Positions 34,202 to 45,900 of a DNA stretch of 64,000 nucleotides are shown here, one piece after another (position 1 is the first letter of the stretch; each line of letters starts with the position of its first letter). Below the pieces are notes generated by a model. It had not been told where the DNA came from. It searched no databases and was given only the letters and a program-made list of their open reading frames with translations. This DNA comes from Kudoa neothunni (taxonomy: Eukaryota > Cnidaria): positions 8,060,001 through 8,124,000 of the forward strand of contig OZ199840.1 of NCBI GenBank assembly GCA_964304625.1. The letters are read 5' to 3'. The position numbers and the translations under genes were made by a program.

Positions 34202-35112
34202 AAAACAATATTTACTTTATAAATAGAACTTTAACGGCAAATTTATTTGAATTTTTTTAAAATTATGTTTAAAATAAATATAATATATGGAAAATGAATT
34301 CTTGGGGCGGAGATGCTGTCGTTGATCCCAGTATCACTTCTAACTGGAGTGCTCCAACGATTATGCATATGATTTTTTTGTGATCATTTCTTCCAAATAA
34401 AATTAGTTAGCTTTATTCAACTGGCAGAATCAAAAGTATAATATTATAATTTTGAACATCTACTATTATTAAGGAAAAAGTTATGTAGCAACAGATTAAA
34501 ACAATATTCATGATACCACGCCCCAAAAAATTTTAAAGTATTAAAAAGCGATAATTTGTTCATACTATAAGCTTTTCTTTTAAACTAACGGTTATTATCT
34601 AAGTCATATCCGGAAAGTGATATCAAATAATATATATATATATTGTGCGAGAAAACCGAATAAAGTGTTTAAAGATAAGTTTTACGTATTTTCCTCACAT
34701 GAACACAGAGTGGATTGAACAACCTTGGACACCTATATCACTCTTAATTGCAAAATCCTATATGAAGTTGTAAAATTAACCGACATCAAAGAATAAACTT
34801 AGAGTGTTACCTTAGCTCTCACTAAACCCGAGATATACTAAAAATTAAAAACAATTAGAAGTATAGATTTAGGTATAAAAATCTAACTTAATACACAAAC
34901 TAAACGACAATTATACGACAGATTTCGCTACATTTATTGTTCAGATAGTTACGCTGAAAAGCTCAAGGTTACTTTATAAATTATAATTTATATAGTGTTT
35001 CCCAGCGTGCTTGATTTTCGGACCCCCCATTAGCCAAGCTAAATAAATACGAACCGCTGATTATACTACCATATATTTATATTTATGATATTTTTTGTAC
35101 ACAATTGTGTTT
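34202..35112. other. Spacer, with a possible hAT end near its right side
   Basis: AT-rich with no gene recognised. At about 34997 GTGTTTCCCAGCGTGC followed by GGACCCCCCATTAGCC resembles a hAT-type terminus, but no partner end or duplication was found. A short (TA)n tract lies at about 34630-34642. Confidence 0.4.
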
Positions 35113-36172
35113 TTGACCTTTCCGGGACCAACCGATTTGAAAAACCGTGTGTACCCAAGCGGGGTCTCGAAAGACCCCAGTAAAAATAGAACTTAAACTT
35201 AATCAAGTTATATCAAACTCGTATACTTAAAAGTAGACATAACAAATATCTCAATTTTTGTGATTCGGTAGTTCACGAAGGTTACACTTGAATATGCACA
35301 TTATATACTTTGAGGTGCGCATATATTGTTAATGCATGAAAAATTTAATTTTCTATTAAAACTAAAGACATTATGGAATCAATAATTAGAAATTAAATGA
35401 GACATAATATCACACAACACTTGGACATTTGATTGGTAGCACTCGGTTGCCACATGACGATGAAGGACTGATCGTAAGATTGAGAAGTTCAACATACCTT
35501 TTAAATCAAACAAATTTCATTATGTTTTTAAGTGTGCTTTTTGGTTCAAAATTAAATATTCTTTCATATCATGGCTATTAATAATCGTGACTCAAATCAA
35601 ATGATATGATGTAAATAATCAGTACCATCTGATTGGCCATCGCATTTCTCAATGTCAAACACATTCATCCATGCCTGCCAGTTCTGATTCAAACATTTTA
35701 TATTCAGATATTTACTCAACCTCATAATAATCATCGATGTAGTCTTAAGCACTATTTAGATTATTTGTTGAGAACACCAAATTCAATTTATTAGGAAAAG
35801 TGACAAAACGTAGGAGATCAATCGGATTAGTTATAGCTAATCTATAACGGCAATCTTCAGAGATTTTTGGCGTTATTTTCATACACATTTAATGTTTAAA
35901 CGAAATATATTTTTTAACATTTCACTAAAATTAATAATTATAAAATAAATAATTGAGGTTACGAACACTTATAATTGCATCCAATCAAAATATTGTTTCT
36001 TATTATACAGTTTAACAAAACAGAGAAAAAAATTTCTTCCCCATATATAGGCTTACGTGTTTTATGAGTATTCTAACAATTTTAACATAAACGGAAGCCG
36101 ATTTTTAGAGATATGATCAAAAAGACGTATCTTGGGGTCTCAGCAGACCCCGCTCGGTCCCGTAAGGGTTAA
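35113..36172. mobile_element. Non-autonomous piggyBac-like element
   Basis: The right end reads GGTCCCGTAAGGGTTAA (TTAA at 36169-36172). The left end reads TTGACCTTTCCGGGACC, a mutated TTAA followed by the matching inverted sequence. Inside each end is an 18-bp palindrome flanked by AAGC/GCT: GGGGTCTCGAAAGACCCC (35161-35178) and GGGGTCTCAGCAGACCCC (36134-36151). About 1.06 kb in total with no recognisable transposase. Confidence 0.65.
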
Positions 36173-36506
36173 AGTTGCTTTTAATTATTGCGGGAAATTT
36201 ACGAAAAACTAATTTTTATGGATGAAAGCCATCTCACGAACTCTTGAAATTAATGTAAGAACCCCAGACTGGAAAACTTTGCTTTATAAGAATCAATACA
36301 GTCAAACTTATTTCTCTGCAGACCTGGAAAAAAGATTGAATGGGATTTAAATTTAATAGTTTGTACTCAAACCGCTTAAAAATAATCATTAATCATTATT
36401 AGATGTGAGGACAGAGAAAGGGAAAACGCAAAGATTTTTAGAGTTCATAATACATGGATCAATTAATTAAAATATAAATTATCAATAGAATAAACGAGTG
36501 GATTGT
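36173..36506. other. Short spacer downstream of NFS1
   Basis: AT-rich sequence between the TTAA element and the NFS1 stop codon, probably holding the NFS1 3' UTR on the minus strand. Nothing else was recognised. Confidence 0.4.
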
Positions 36507-38480
36507 TTAATGATGATGATGACCTTCGCCCCAGTCGATACTTTTCAGATCGATTCCCTCTTGAACCATTTCCCAAAGTGGACTCATTTGACGTAGACGT
36601 TCAACTTCCTTCACCACACGATCAACCACGTAATCAATTTCCTCTTCGGTGGTGAAGATGCAGATACCGAATCTGATACTGGAATGGGCAAGATCGTCAT
36701 CCGCCCCAATGGCTCTGAGCACATATGAAGGTTCAAGTGAGGCCGACGTGCAAGCACTACAATCAAATTGAAAGAGATTGGTTAACATTAGAAAAACCGA
36801 CCTTCCAGAAGAAAGAGCAATGTCCTTCAAAGCCATAAGCAAACTTTCGCCTTCCACACAAGCGAAGCTAAAGTTGACACATCCTGGAAAGCCTCCTGCG
36901 GCAGTGGGATCTCCATTACGGACAATATGTGTAAGTCTGCTTGTGATGCCGTTAACCAATTTGTCACTGAGGTATTTGATCTTGTCGTAGTTTTCCTAAA
37001 TGGGGTAATAGAGTGCGCAAAAATGTAGTTTTGACGAACCTGCATGTGATTTTTAGCTAGAAGAGCAGCTTCTCCGAACCCAACCACAAGAGAGGGTACC
37101 ACTACGGAGTCCGCGTTCTTGGCCACCTCCGCTAAACAATGGAACAAGTCGTATTCTAGGTTTATTTCGTATGTATAATGCTCCAACACCTAAACAAATG
37201 TGCAGGTCACACAAATGAAAAACAAACGCAATCACTCACCTTTTGGACCGTATATTTTATGACCACTCAACGACATAAGATCAATATTGCATTCATTCAC
37301 ATCGATAGGGTATTTTGCCGTATGCCCTACAATGAGCCATTGCAATTCTGTCCACGTTCTAAATTCGATGAGTTACTTGAGCAGCATCAGTGTGGAATAG
37401 AACATTTCTTTCCTTGCATATTTTGGCCGATTTCCCTTGATGGGATGAATAACTCCAATTTCATTGTTGACGGTCATCGCGGAAACTAGCAATGTTTGTG
37501 GTGTGATGGGTGTTTTTTAATAACTATTTTTTCACAATATATTTCCATCCCACACAACAAAAAATGATCACTTCAAGATCAATATGGCCTTGTTCATTCA
37601 CCGGAAGGTAGGTCACTTGGAAACCTTGCTCGGAGAGCGCTCTGCAAGAATCCCAACACACATTTATGTTCCTAGGTAATATTATTGGTGCAACTATTCA
37701 ACACAATGGTTACAGTTTGAACGGTGATGATGTGATTTTTTTTGCCGCCATAAAATTTGGCAGCTCCCTAAAACAGATGTCAAAAGTTAAGTCAGCGCAT
37801 AAGATGTTGTATTTGTTACCTTTAGTGCCATGTTGTTGCATTCAGTGGCACCGCTGGTAAAAATAATTTCTTTGGGGGATGCATTGATGAGGGTGGCTAT
37901 TTGCTATGGAATTAAAATAGTTTCCGTTAGAAAATAGGAGAGTAGATCAAGTGAACTACTTCTCGAGCAACTTCCACAGCTTTTTCTGTCTCCCACCCCG
38001 AAAACATGAGTTTTGGAGTGGCAATTGCCATATTTTTCAGTGAAATAAGGCCACATGGCGCTCAACACATCAGGATGCTTAAGATGGAGAAAAATACAGT
38101 TAAATCAAGCGAGCAATTAATGATAACCTACAGGTTTGGTAGTTGATTGAGCATCCAAGAAAATAGGTATTTTCACGTTGGTTGCAGTAGTTTTTACTGC
38201 AGCAGTGTTATCGGTGGACATATCTAAGCTGAATTTCAACCAATTTCCCTCACAATTCAAAATAACTTGAAGCGTTTCTAATGAATATCGATTTGTGGTT
38301 GAAAAGTATTCTTGAAAGCAACAAATTCGATTGTTGCTTTACATTAGGTGAGTGGAATTTTCCATTGAAACAATGTCTGACCAATTTATTTTGACACGCG
38401 GATAACATTTTCAATGATAGTTTATGTGGTTGATGAATAGATTGAGCGAATGATGGTAGCACGAGCGAATGAAAGCGCAT
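36507..38480 (-). CDS. NFS1: Mitochondrial cysteine desulfurase NFS1
   Basis: A PLP enzyme that removes sulfur from cysteine for Fe-S cluster assembly on ISCU. The N-terminal exon from ATG 38480 is basic and Ser/Asn/His-rich, like a mitochondrial transit peptide. It is spliced by a roughly 25-nt intron to [12 protein letters not shown] then [10 protein letters not shown]. Then follow [18 protein letters not shown] with [29 protein letters not shown], and [13 protein letters not shown] containing the PLP lysine. [19 protein letters not shown] is followed by LRSGTL. The catalytic-loop [16 protein letters not shown] contains the persulfide cysteine, SSIRFG follows, and the end is [20 protein letters not shown]. 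The final residues are a natural run of four histidines. An intron of 45 nt (a multiple of three, no stop) interrupts SSG/SACTS, so it could be retained in frame. Confidence 0.93.
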
Positions 38481-41400
38481 TCACTATGTCCTATTGGATA
38501 ACGCAACTGTAAGCGCATCCATCTTTTTCTTGATTTTATGCCATAATTTTCGATAAAAAATTATTTCGAACTTTAAAATTTAAGTTTTTTGTCGCAATTA
38601 TGTCATTTTTTTAATTCTGATAGAGCAGAACAGAAGTTAGAGCCTCTACCCCTTTCAATTGAAAACCCCTTTCTCATCCTCGAATAGAATATTTTGTCAC
38701 AGTTTGTTTACTGGGTGATTGTTTTAGTTAATCTATGTTGATTTCATTCCCGGTTGAATAGTAACTTATTCATAGATTCATTCATTGGCTTTCGTTCTAT
38801 TAGAGGATTGTAATCCTTTTAATGAATAATTAGTTGTTTATTTAGTAATTAAGCTAGGGTGAAAACTTAGGATACCATAATTATAAGGGGTTAAATTGAG
38901 TGCTTATCTCTGTGAATAACAAGTACGCCCTACGATTAGTTGTTTTAGGTTTATTATAAATTTGTTTACTACTGCTAAATTCTTATATCGATTCACTCGA
39001 GGATGATTTTGATTCTATCCAACTCGACTGTTTACAACTGAGAAAGACGACATATATAAGAAACTTGAATTCAATTTAAAATGTTAGTTGGATTCTTAGA
39101 TGGAAGCGCAAAAACAATATTATCCACAAAAATAAATATTTACAGTCGGAAACCGATTTTACGCATTTAAAAAAAAACAACTTAATGGTTCTCATATTAA
39201 ATGTGTATATGCTAAGGTTGATTATAATTAAAATTCCCTATTTTACAAATATAATTTCTTCATTTAATATCAATTAATGATAAGGCACGTAAGATCCGTA
39301 ATGACCAATTTTAAGTAAATTTTTATTCCAATTTCTATGCCACTTGTGGATTTTACACAATCACTGATTATGATCATTGATAGTTAGATGCGCTGAAGAT
39401 TTAAAGAAAAATATAAAATATTTTTGTTCTTCGAAACTCTTCCCCCAAAAATGAAAAAACAATTATTATTCGTCAATTCGAGGTTTCCTCATTATATTCT
39501 TTCTATAAAATAAAAAAAAGGATAAAATTGTCGAAATGATACTCGATTAGGAGATAATAAAATATTAAATGGTTGGTATTAATGAAAATAAGGGCGTTAT
39601 GTAATCAACTATGAAGAATGTCGAACAGGAGAAGGTTAAAATAACACCTATAAAGTTTCATAAAAAGAAATTGTGTACATATAAATATAAATTAATAGAG
39701 TTTATTCAATTTGTTTGCGTGATTTTTAAAGCCCGTGATATAGTTTCAACAAATGAAAATCTGTTGTTTTATTTTGCCAGTCCTGGGGGGATTAAGTAAA
39801 ATTGGTTACCCATTGTATTGTGTTATGAACCTCTTGACAAATTTATTGCAGTAACATTTAGTGCAGTTGTTTATCTAGGGGACGCACAAGAAAATTTTTG
39901 ATAGGAACCGCCATTAAAGGAATGGAAATAATTGTAACTCTTTCATGCCCAATTTTTTTATTTGCCGTCTAAAGATAAAATATCACGTAAAAATGCTTAT
40001 TTTTAAGGATTTAAAAAGTTAAAATGCTAACAAACATTTTTTAAAACCATTATCATCAAATTATAGTGAAAATATGTTTCGTATCTGATTTTTAGACAAA
40101 AGCCTAATATAATCAATACCCTTACATTGATCAACTTTTCGCACATGCGCACCAATTTTATTGTCAACCTCACATTTTTTTAATTATTCCATATCTAACA
40201 ATATTAAGATCTGAATTTTTTAATAAAAGATACCACAGATTAAATTTAAGTATATATATGTATATATTTTGAAATAGATATATTATAAAAAATTACAATA
40301 ATGATTTCTTCGATAATACACCACAATAATCCCTTTATGATTTTTCAAATTAATTTTCAAACTTTTCATATATATAAGTGAATATTATTAAACTATTAAA
40401 AATTACATTATAACAAAAATCTTTTGTGGAATATATTACGATAATGAAAAAAAATAAATTTCTAGGTTAAATATGATGATATTTTAAATTTTTGAATCTA
40501 TATTTTGAGATGTACTATAAACATTATTTTTATGTCTGGATGCTACAGAATTTGGAGCAATCTAATAAAGACATTGCTAATCATTATATATTCTCTATAT
40601 TATGGAAGTTGTTTAGCGAAATTATGTAATAACGATAGAATATCAAAAGCTTACGTACTATCAAGAATTATTAGTTTAACGGTCTACTTTAGCGTTTTAA
40701 ACCTGTGATCCGTATCACCGAGAAAATATAGATGATAACAGTAGGTATCAGTTACAAATGAATGTGGTCTAAGTGCTTGGCAATATCGAATAACTTTTTT
40801 GAATAATATATTTTATTGAAAATAAACGCAAAAATATTTTTTACAAATCTTGAATTTGATTTTTTTGATTTCCTTTGTATATATGGGATCCGCCATTCTA
40901 AAAAGGTTGAGAACCGTCGGTCTACTTGATATATTTTGTTCAATCTAATTAGCTAAATACACGATATTTAATTTTGTGAGACTAACCGTTTCCAAAGAGT
41001 AACTCGAACTATTTAAAAGGAACCTAATTAATTATTTAATTAAAATAAGGAATTTCTTTCGTCACTTGAGTAAAGCGCTTTAAAAATACCCTAACTTTTC
41101 CGGTCAGAGCAGAATATATATTGTTCACAACAGTTTAATCTTGGAGAATATCATCGATTGGATATTTCTATTAGTCTGGTAATTAATATATATTTATAGA
41201 GTAAAATTTTTCCTATACAATTATAATCATTTGTTATGATCATACTTGGTTTATTATAATTTTTCAAGAAGCCAACAACTATTGGGGTTTATCAGTCGAA
41301 AATTCCCAAATGCCAGTTTCCACACCTATTCGCTTAATATTTCTTAATTGCTGTTAAAAGGCGGCTGTAAATTGTAAATTCATTCCCATCCAAATATGAA

Positions 41401-42938
41401 ATATTCCTCTATTATACTCGAATTTCTTAGTGTGGTTTCATTTATCGCCCGCGCCAAACCAATGATAAATAATATTTATGCGGCAAACTTAGAAAGGGAT
41501 GTTTCCACACTCACTTACTCACCTAATCTTTGAAAAGCAATGTACAGTATTAAAAATGAGGATAAATTATACGAATTCTTAAAAACTAGATTAAATTAGT
41601 TACTCACAGATGTTTTTTTTGTTTAAAAGGATTGTCGCTTCAAGGAGCGTTGTACTTTGTTGAAATTATCCCTAATTTTTAAATATTCTGATTTTAAAGT
41701 GAGTTTATCTATTCCGAATTAAAAAAATTTTGATCCATTTTATCACCTAATTGAACAATTAGTTATTTCTTGTAAACAATCTTAGATTTGTTTAGATTGT
41801 TGAGTGGAAGGCTTAGTGTAGATATGTACCTAGCCGAGTTCTGAGATAGCGTAAAGTTGTAGCTCAAAGGACTACATGGAAATGAGACTTTAGACAGCAT
41901 TCACTTGTCGATCAAGACCATTACAATTTACGTTGGAGATTAAAATAAAAAATAATTAAGGTGATAACGATAATCAGTTGTCGGTAAACAAAATTATGGA
42001 TGTCACATTTGTGTTGTTGAAAACCGATTATATCTGGTTGTTACAGGTTTCGACGAATTATCATAATACCCCAACAAATAAGCTTTTGATTTATATAAAT
42101 GGTTGAGTTGAAAAGTAGAGACGCTGTATTTTCCGGATTGGCCACGGAATTGCCGAAAGAAAACATTTCAAAATCGATTATCCATCTACTCCATCAAAAG
42201 TTATATTGATATTAGTGATTGGTGCAAATTGCACAAATACCATTAACTCAATTAATACTTTTACTGAAATCAAACTAAGCCACATCCAGATGCATTCACT
42301 TGGGATAAATTATAAAATTTGATGAGAGCTATATGAGGCTTCGATTTGTACTCTAACAAGATCACAAATGTTACCCAAGATGAATTCTTCACGCTGTCAG
42401 TAATATATTACTGAATTACTGAATAAAACTATCAAATTTGAATACCTTCAATCAAAAATTCGATATACCTGCCCTACCCGTTTGAGTTGACAAATCGGTT
42501 AATTACCACTGAATAATAATCAAAGATGAGACATTTTCCTGGAGATAATCATTGAACTGTAGATATTTTATAAAACCAATCTTAGTTGATTAACGCAAGC
42601 ATGTGAGAATAAGACAGTGACTGGTTTTACAGAAAAAACTGATGATCATATCTATCCTAACAGTCAAACTGGAAAGAATTATAATAAACAGATTAAACTA
42701 CTTAATTCACGTATATTAAATGAGTGTCCAAATGATCAAAATTTTATTTTTTATGAAATCAATTTGGTTTCATACAGTATCGGTTTAAGGAAAATATTTA
42801 TTTGATAGTTATTATGAAATTTTTGTTTCATGATCAATGGGTAATTAGATCATTGTATTGATTAGCTTTAATCCCTTTTTCTATATTATCAAATGCTTAT
42901 CACTAATCATTTGATAGGCAATAGATTAGACGATAAAA
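38481..42938. other. Large AT-rich intergenic region with repeats
   Basis: About 4.4 kb with no gene recognised. Contents seen: a family B repeat at about 39935-40465; a hAT-type end reading GGTTGAGAACCGTCGGTCTA at about 40904-40923, without an identified partner; and a short open stretch from about 42102 (MVELKSRDAVFSGLATELPK) that I could not extend or identify. Confidence 0.5.
39935..40465 (+). repeat. Dispersed repeat family B, copy 1
   Basis: It matches 57345-57890 in the same orientation over about 500 bp. Shared blocks in order are CTTTCAT..CAAATTTTTT, AATATATCACGTAAA, ATTTAAAAGTTAAAAT, ATAATCAATA..CTT..CAT, a GCACATGCGCACCAATTTT-like island, ATTATTC..TATCTAA, ACAATAATCC, and TATATTACGAT..TGAAAAAAA. 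Divergence is substantial. No terminal structure was identified. Confidence 0.6.
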
Positions 42939-45900
42939 ATGAAGGTTTACATTCTTTTCGTGCTGCTGAAATTCATCGTCCACTCAACAGCAATCAAGCT
43001 AACTGTTGTAAGCTTATAATAGAAAGTTAGCCGATCAACGCCAGATAATAATAATAAGTTGAATTACCTCACCGTGTCAGCTATTAAAAGCACTATGCTA
43101 TAACTATAATTGATGGTTTTTATTGTTAATCGACAAATTTTTATATTATTCGATATTATACTAATTCAAAAAATTATTCTACTTTTGGCGTTTGCGTGTT
43201 GTGATTACAATTTTTACATCAAAATTCTAGTTTAGCGCCAATCCACATATTAAATTTATCACCGAAGATGTACAGTCAATAACTAAAATCAATCTTGAAG
43301 ACCTGCTTAAAATTGTAACCTACTTATGTGCGTCTAGAAATTTTCAATTGATTTATTATTCAAGGGATTGGTTAATCATGTCGTGTCAGATTGCGCACCG
43401 TTCCCCAATGTCGATGTGGTTCAGAAAGATGATGATTTGGTTCGGTTTATGTTACTTTTTATCAAAAGAAATCATACTTGTCCACTTCAACTCGAAGTAT
43501 CTCACGCTCTTAAGGGTCTAATTTTAATAATGTTTGTTTATTTAACCAATTTTAAAGTTTTATTAACCAGGGTAATTGTTTTAATCTTCCGACCTGTCTG
43601 GGATGTTCACGACCCAACACAAGCAGTCATAATTTTAACTTTTACTCGTGTTAAAAACTCTCTAACTATCTTATCTGTTCATCGTTTATTATTCACAAGA
43701 TATTTGATTCAATTGTACGAATTAATCTTTCTTGACCAAAGTAGAGCATGTTTAACGCGTAATTTTAGTTGTTTTAATCCCACGCCAATATACCAAATTA
43801 CACGAATTAACAGTTCCATAATCAGTTGATTTTTTCTAACTAGACAGTCATAAATTCTGATTATTGATATTGTTTTCGAGTGTTAACTTATTTCGAATAA
43901 GTTACCAGGATTTAATTATTCTCGAAAACTTTAACCCATTAGAGCCCCAATTTTTTTTCAGGGTAAAAAATTTCTACAAATAATAAAAATATCCAGTGAA
44001 CACATATATAAAATTCTTAAGGCATGTGAATTACCCAACAATAATTTTTTTCAGACATTTTACGATGTTCACTACAGTTCACACCCCAACGGACTTCATG
44101 ACAAAAAACATTGGAAATTTTCTTAAATGACAAAAATCAAATTATACTAATCGTATTTGTTTTTTTTTTGGGGCGTGAAAATCGTAAATGCAATTTCTTC
44201 CTTTTACAATACAGCAGCTTGCATTACATTTGAGACACACAAACTGTATACTTCTTTTACAGAGGTGACATTTTGCTTTTGGAGTCCATCATATCAGGGG
44301 TAATGTCCCACATTGTCAAATTTAATAAAATTTTAAAACCCGTTTTTTTCGTTTTACGTAAGACGAGGACTCCAATTGAGATATGTCTAGACTTGGTCGA
44401 CCTCGCTTTGGAATCCCTATCTGTTTTTTGTGATAGATTGAAGGTTCACTTATGGTTTGGGTGAATGAGAGCAAATCTTTGATCTCTTTCTTTGGCACTT
44501 TTCTTATCAGGGGGTTCCTAGTGTGGGGCAGCCAGGAATAAATAACAGCTGTATTTAAACCCCAAAAGAAAATTTGCATATAAAATTTTTGGATTTGTGT
44601 TTTGGGCTATAAAGAGCCATCAGCATGTCCCAAAAAACATTCCCTCCTATATTTTTAATAAATTCGAAACAACACTAGGGCATTCTATATTGATCATTTG
44701 TCCCTTGGCTTCTAAAAATCTTTTTACGTTGCAACTGGGCTCCAAGGATGAATGGGTTGAGGATAAAGTGACCACGGATATGTCACACCATTGGGATAAT
44801 ATTATGTCGTTTTGGAGGTCTTGTGCTTTCATATGATCCACGCCTATTTTTTGAAAAATTTTTACAGGAGTTAATGGGCAGTTCTTAATTCTATTTCTTC
44901 TGATAGTCCCAACAGAATAGATATCGCGATTTTTAAAAACATTTGCGATGGGAATGACGTAAAATTAGTTGTAAAAGTATACAAAAAATGTTTCGGTAAG
45001 TCTGACTACAAAATCCTCTGAAACTAGACCACAGCTTTGATCTACAATAGGGCGCTTCTCATCATACAGATGAAAAATCATATACAATTTCACTGACCTC
45101 ACACCTTGCAAATACTTTTAAATCCCATCTAGGTGATTTCTTAGGAAGATATTGCTTTACTTTACATTTTCCTTTGAAAGGAATCATTTTCTCATCTATA
45201 AAATTATTATCTTCTGGCGTGAGGCTTAAGCAAGCAGTACTAAGACGTTCTAAAAAGGACTTGATCTTTGCAAAACTATCTAAATGGGGTGATTCATGAT
45301 CCTTTATTGTTTTATCGTTGTTACAAAAAATACAAAAACTTAAATATTTGCTGAAAACGATTTCTAGAAAGTGTATTCGAAATAGATGAATAATCCAGTG
45401 ATTTGTTCCAGTGGCAGCGATAACGAGGCATCTTAATAATTCTCATTAAAATCAAAATTCCAATAAATTTTTGAATTTCTTCAACATCTGTAAGAGAGGT
45501 TGAACCAAGCTGAGTTGCATTTATATTCGATTCGTGGGATATCATTTCTTCAAATAATTCATTGTTGAAGAAAAATTTGAAGTAATCAATCGGTTCAATC
45601 GGAGTATCATCTTCCTTAAAGTCAATGCTCACGTTGACATCTTCAGAAAACTTTATCCAGGGTTATTTTTTAACCCATTCGAAGTTATTTTCATCATCAG
45701 AATAGTCCTGGAGACCATTCTGATAAATGGGCATCTGGAGTAACAATAATTTTTAATCCAGTTTTACCTGCGTTTGATTAATTGAAAATTAAATCTTGAT
45801 CCAAACTTTTTATGTCGTAAATGCCCATTGTTCACTGTAGTGAACACATGTTATTTAATAGGTATTTTTTGAAATAATTAAATAATTAACGTGAATACTT

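Noticed and set aside
36507-36530. Run of four histidines at the NFS1 C-terminus, suggesting an engineered tag
   Set aside because: It lies in natural genomic context with no vector sequence, consists of four residues only, and CAT codons are simply repeated.
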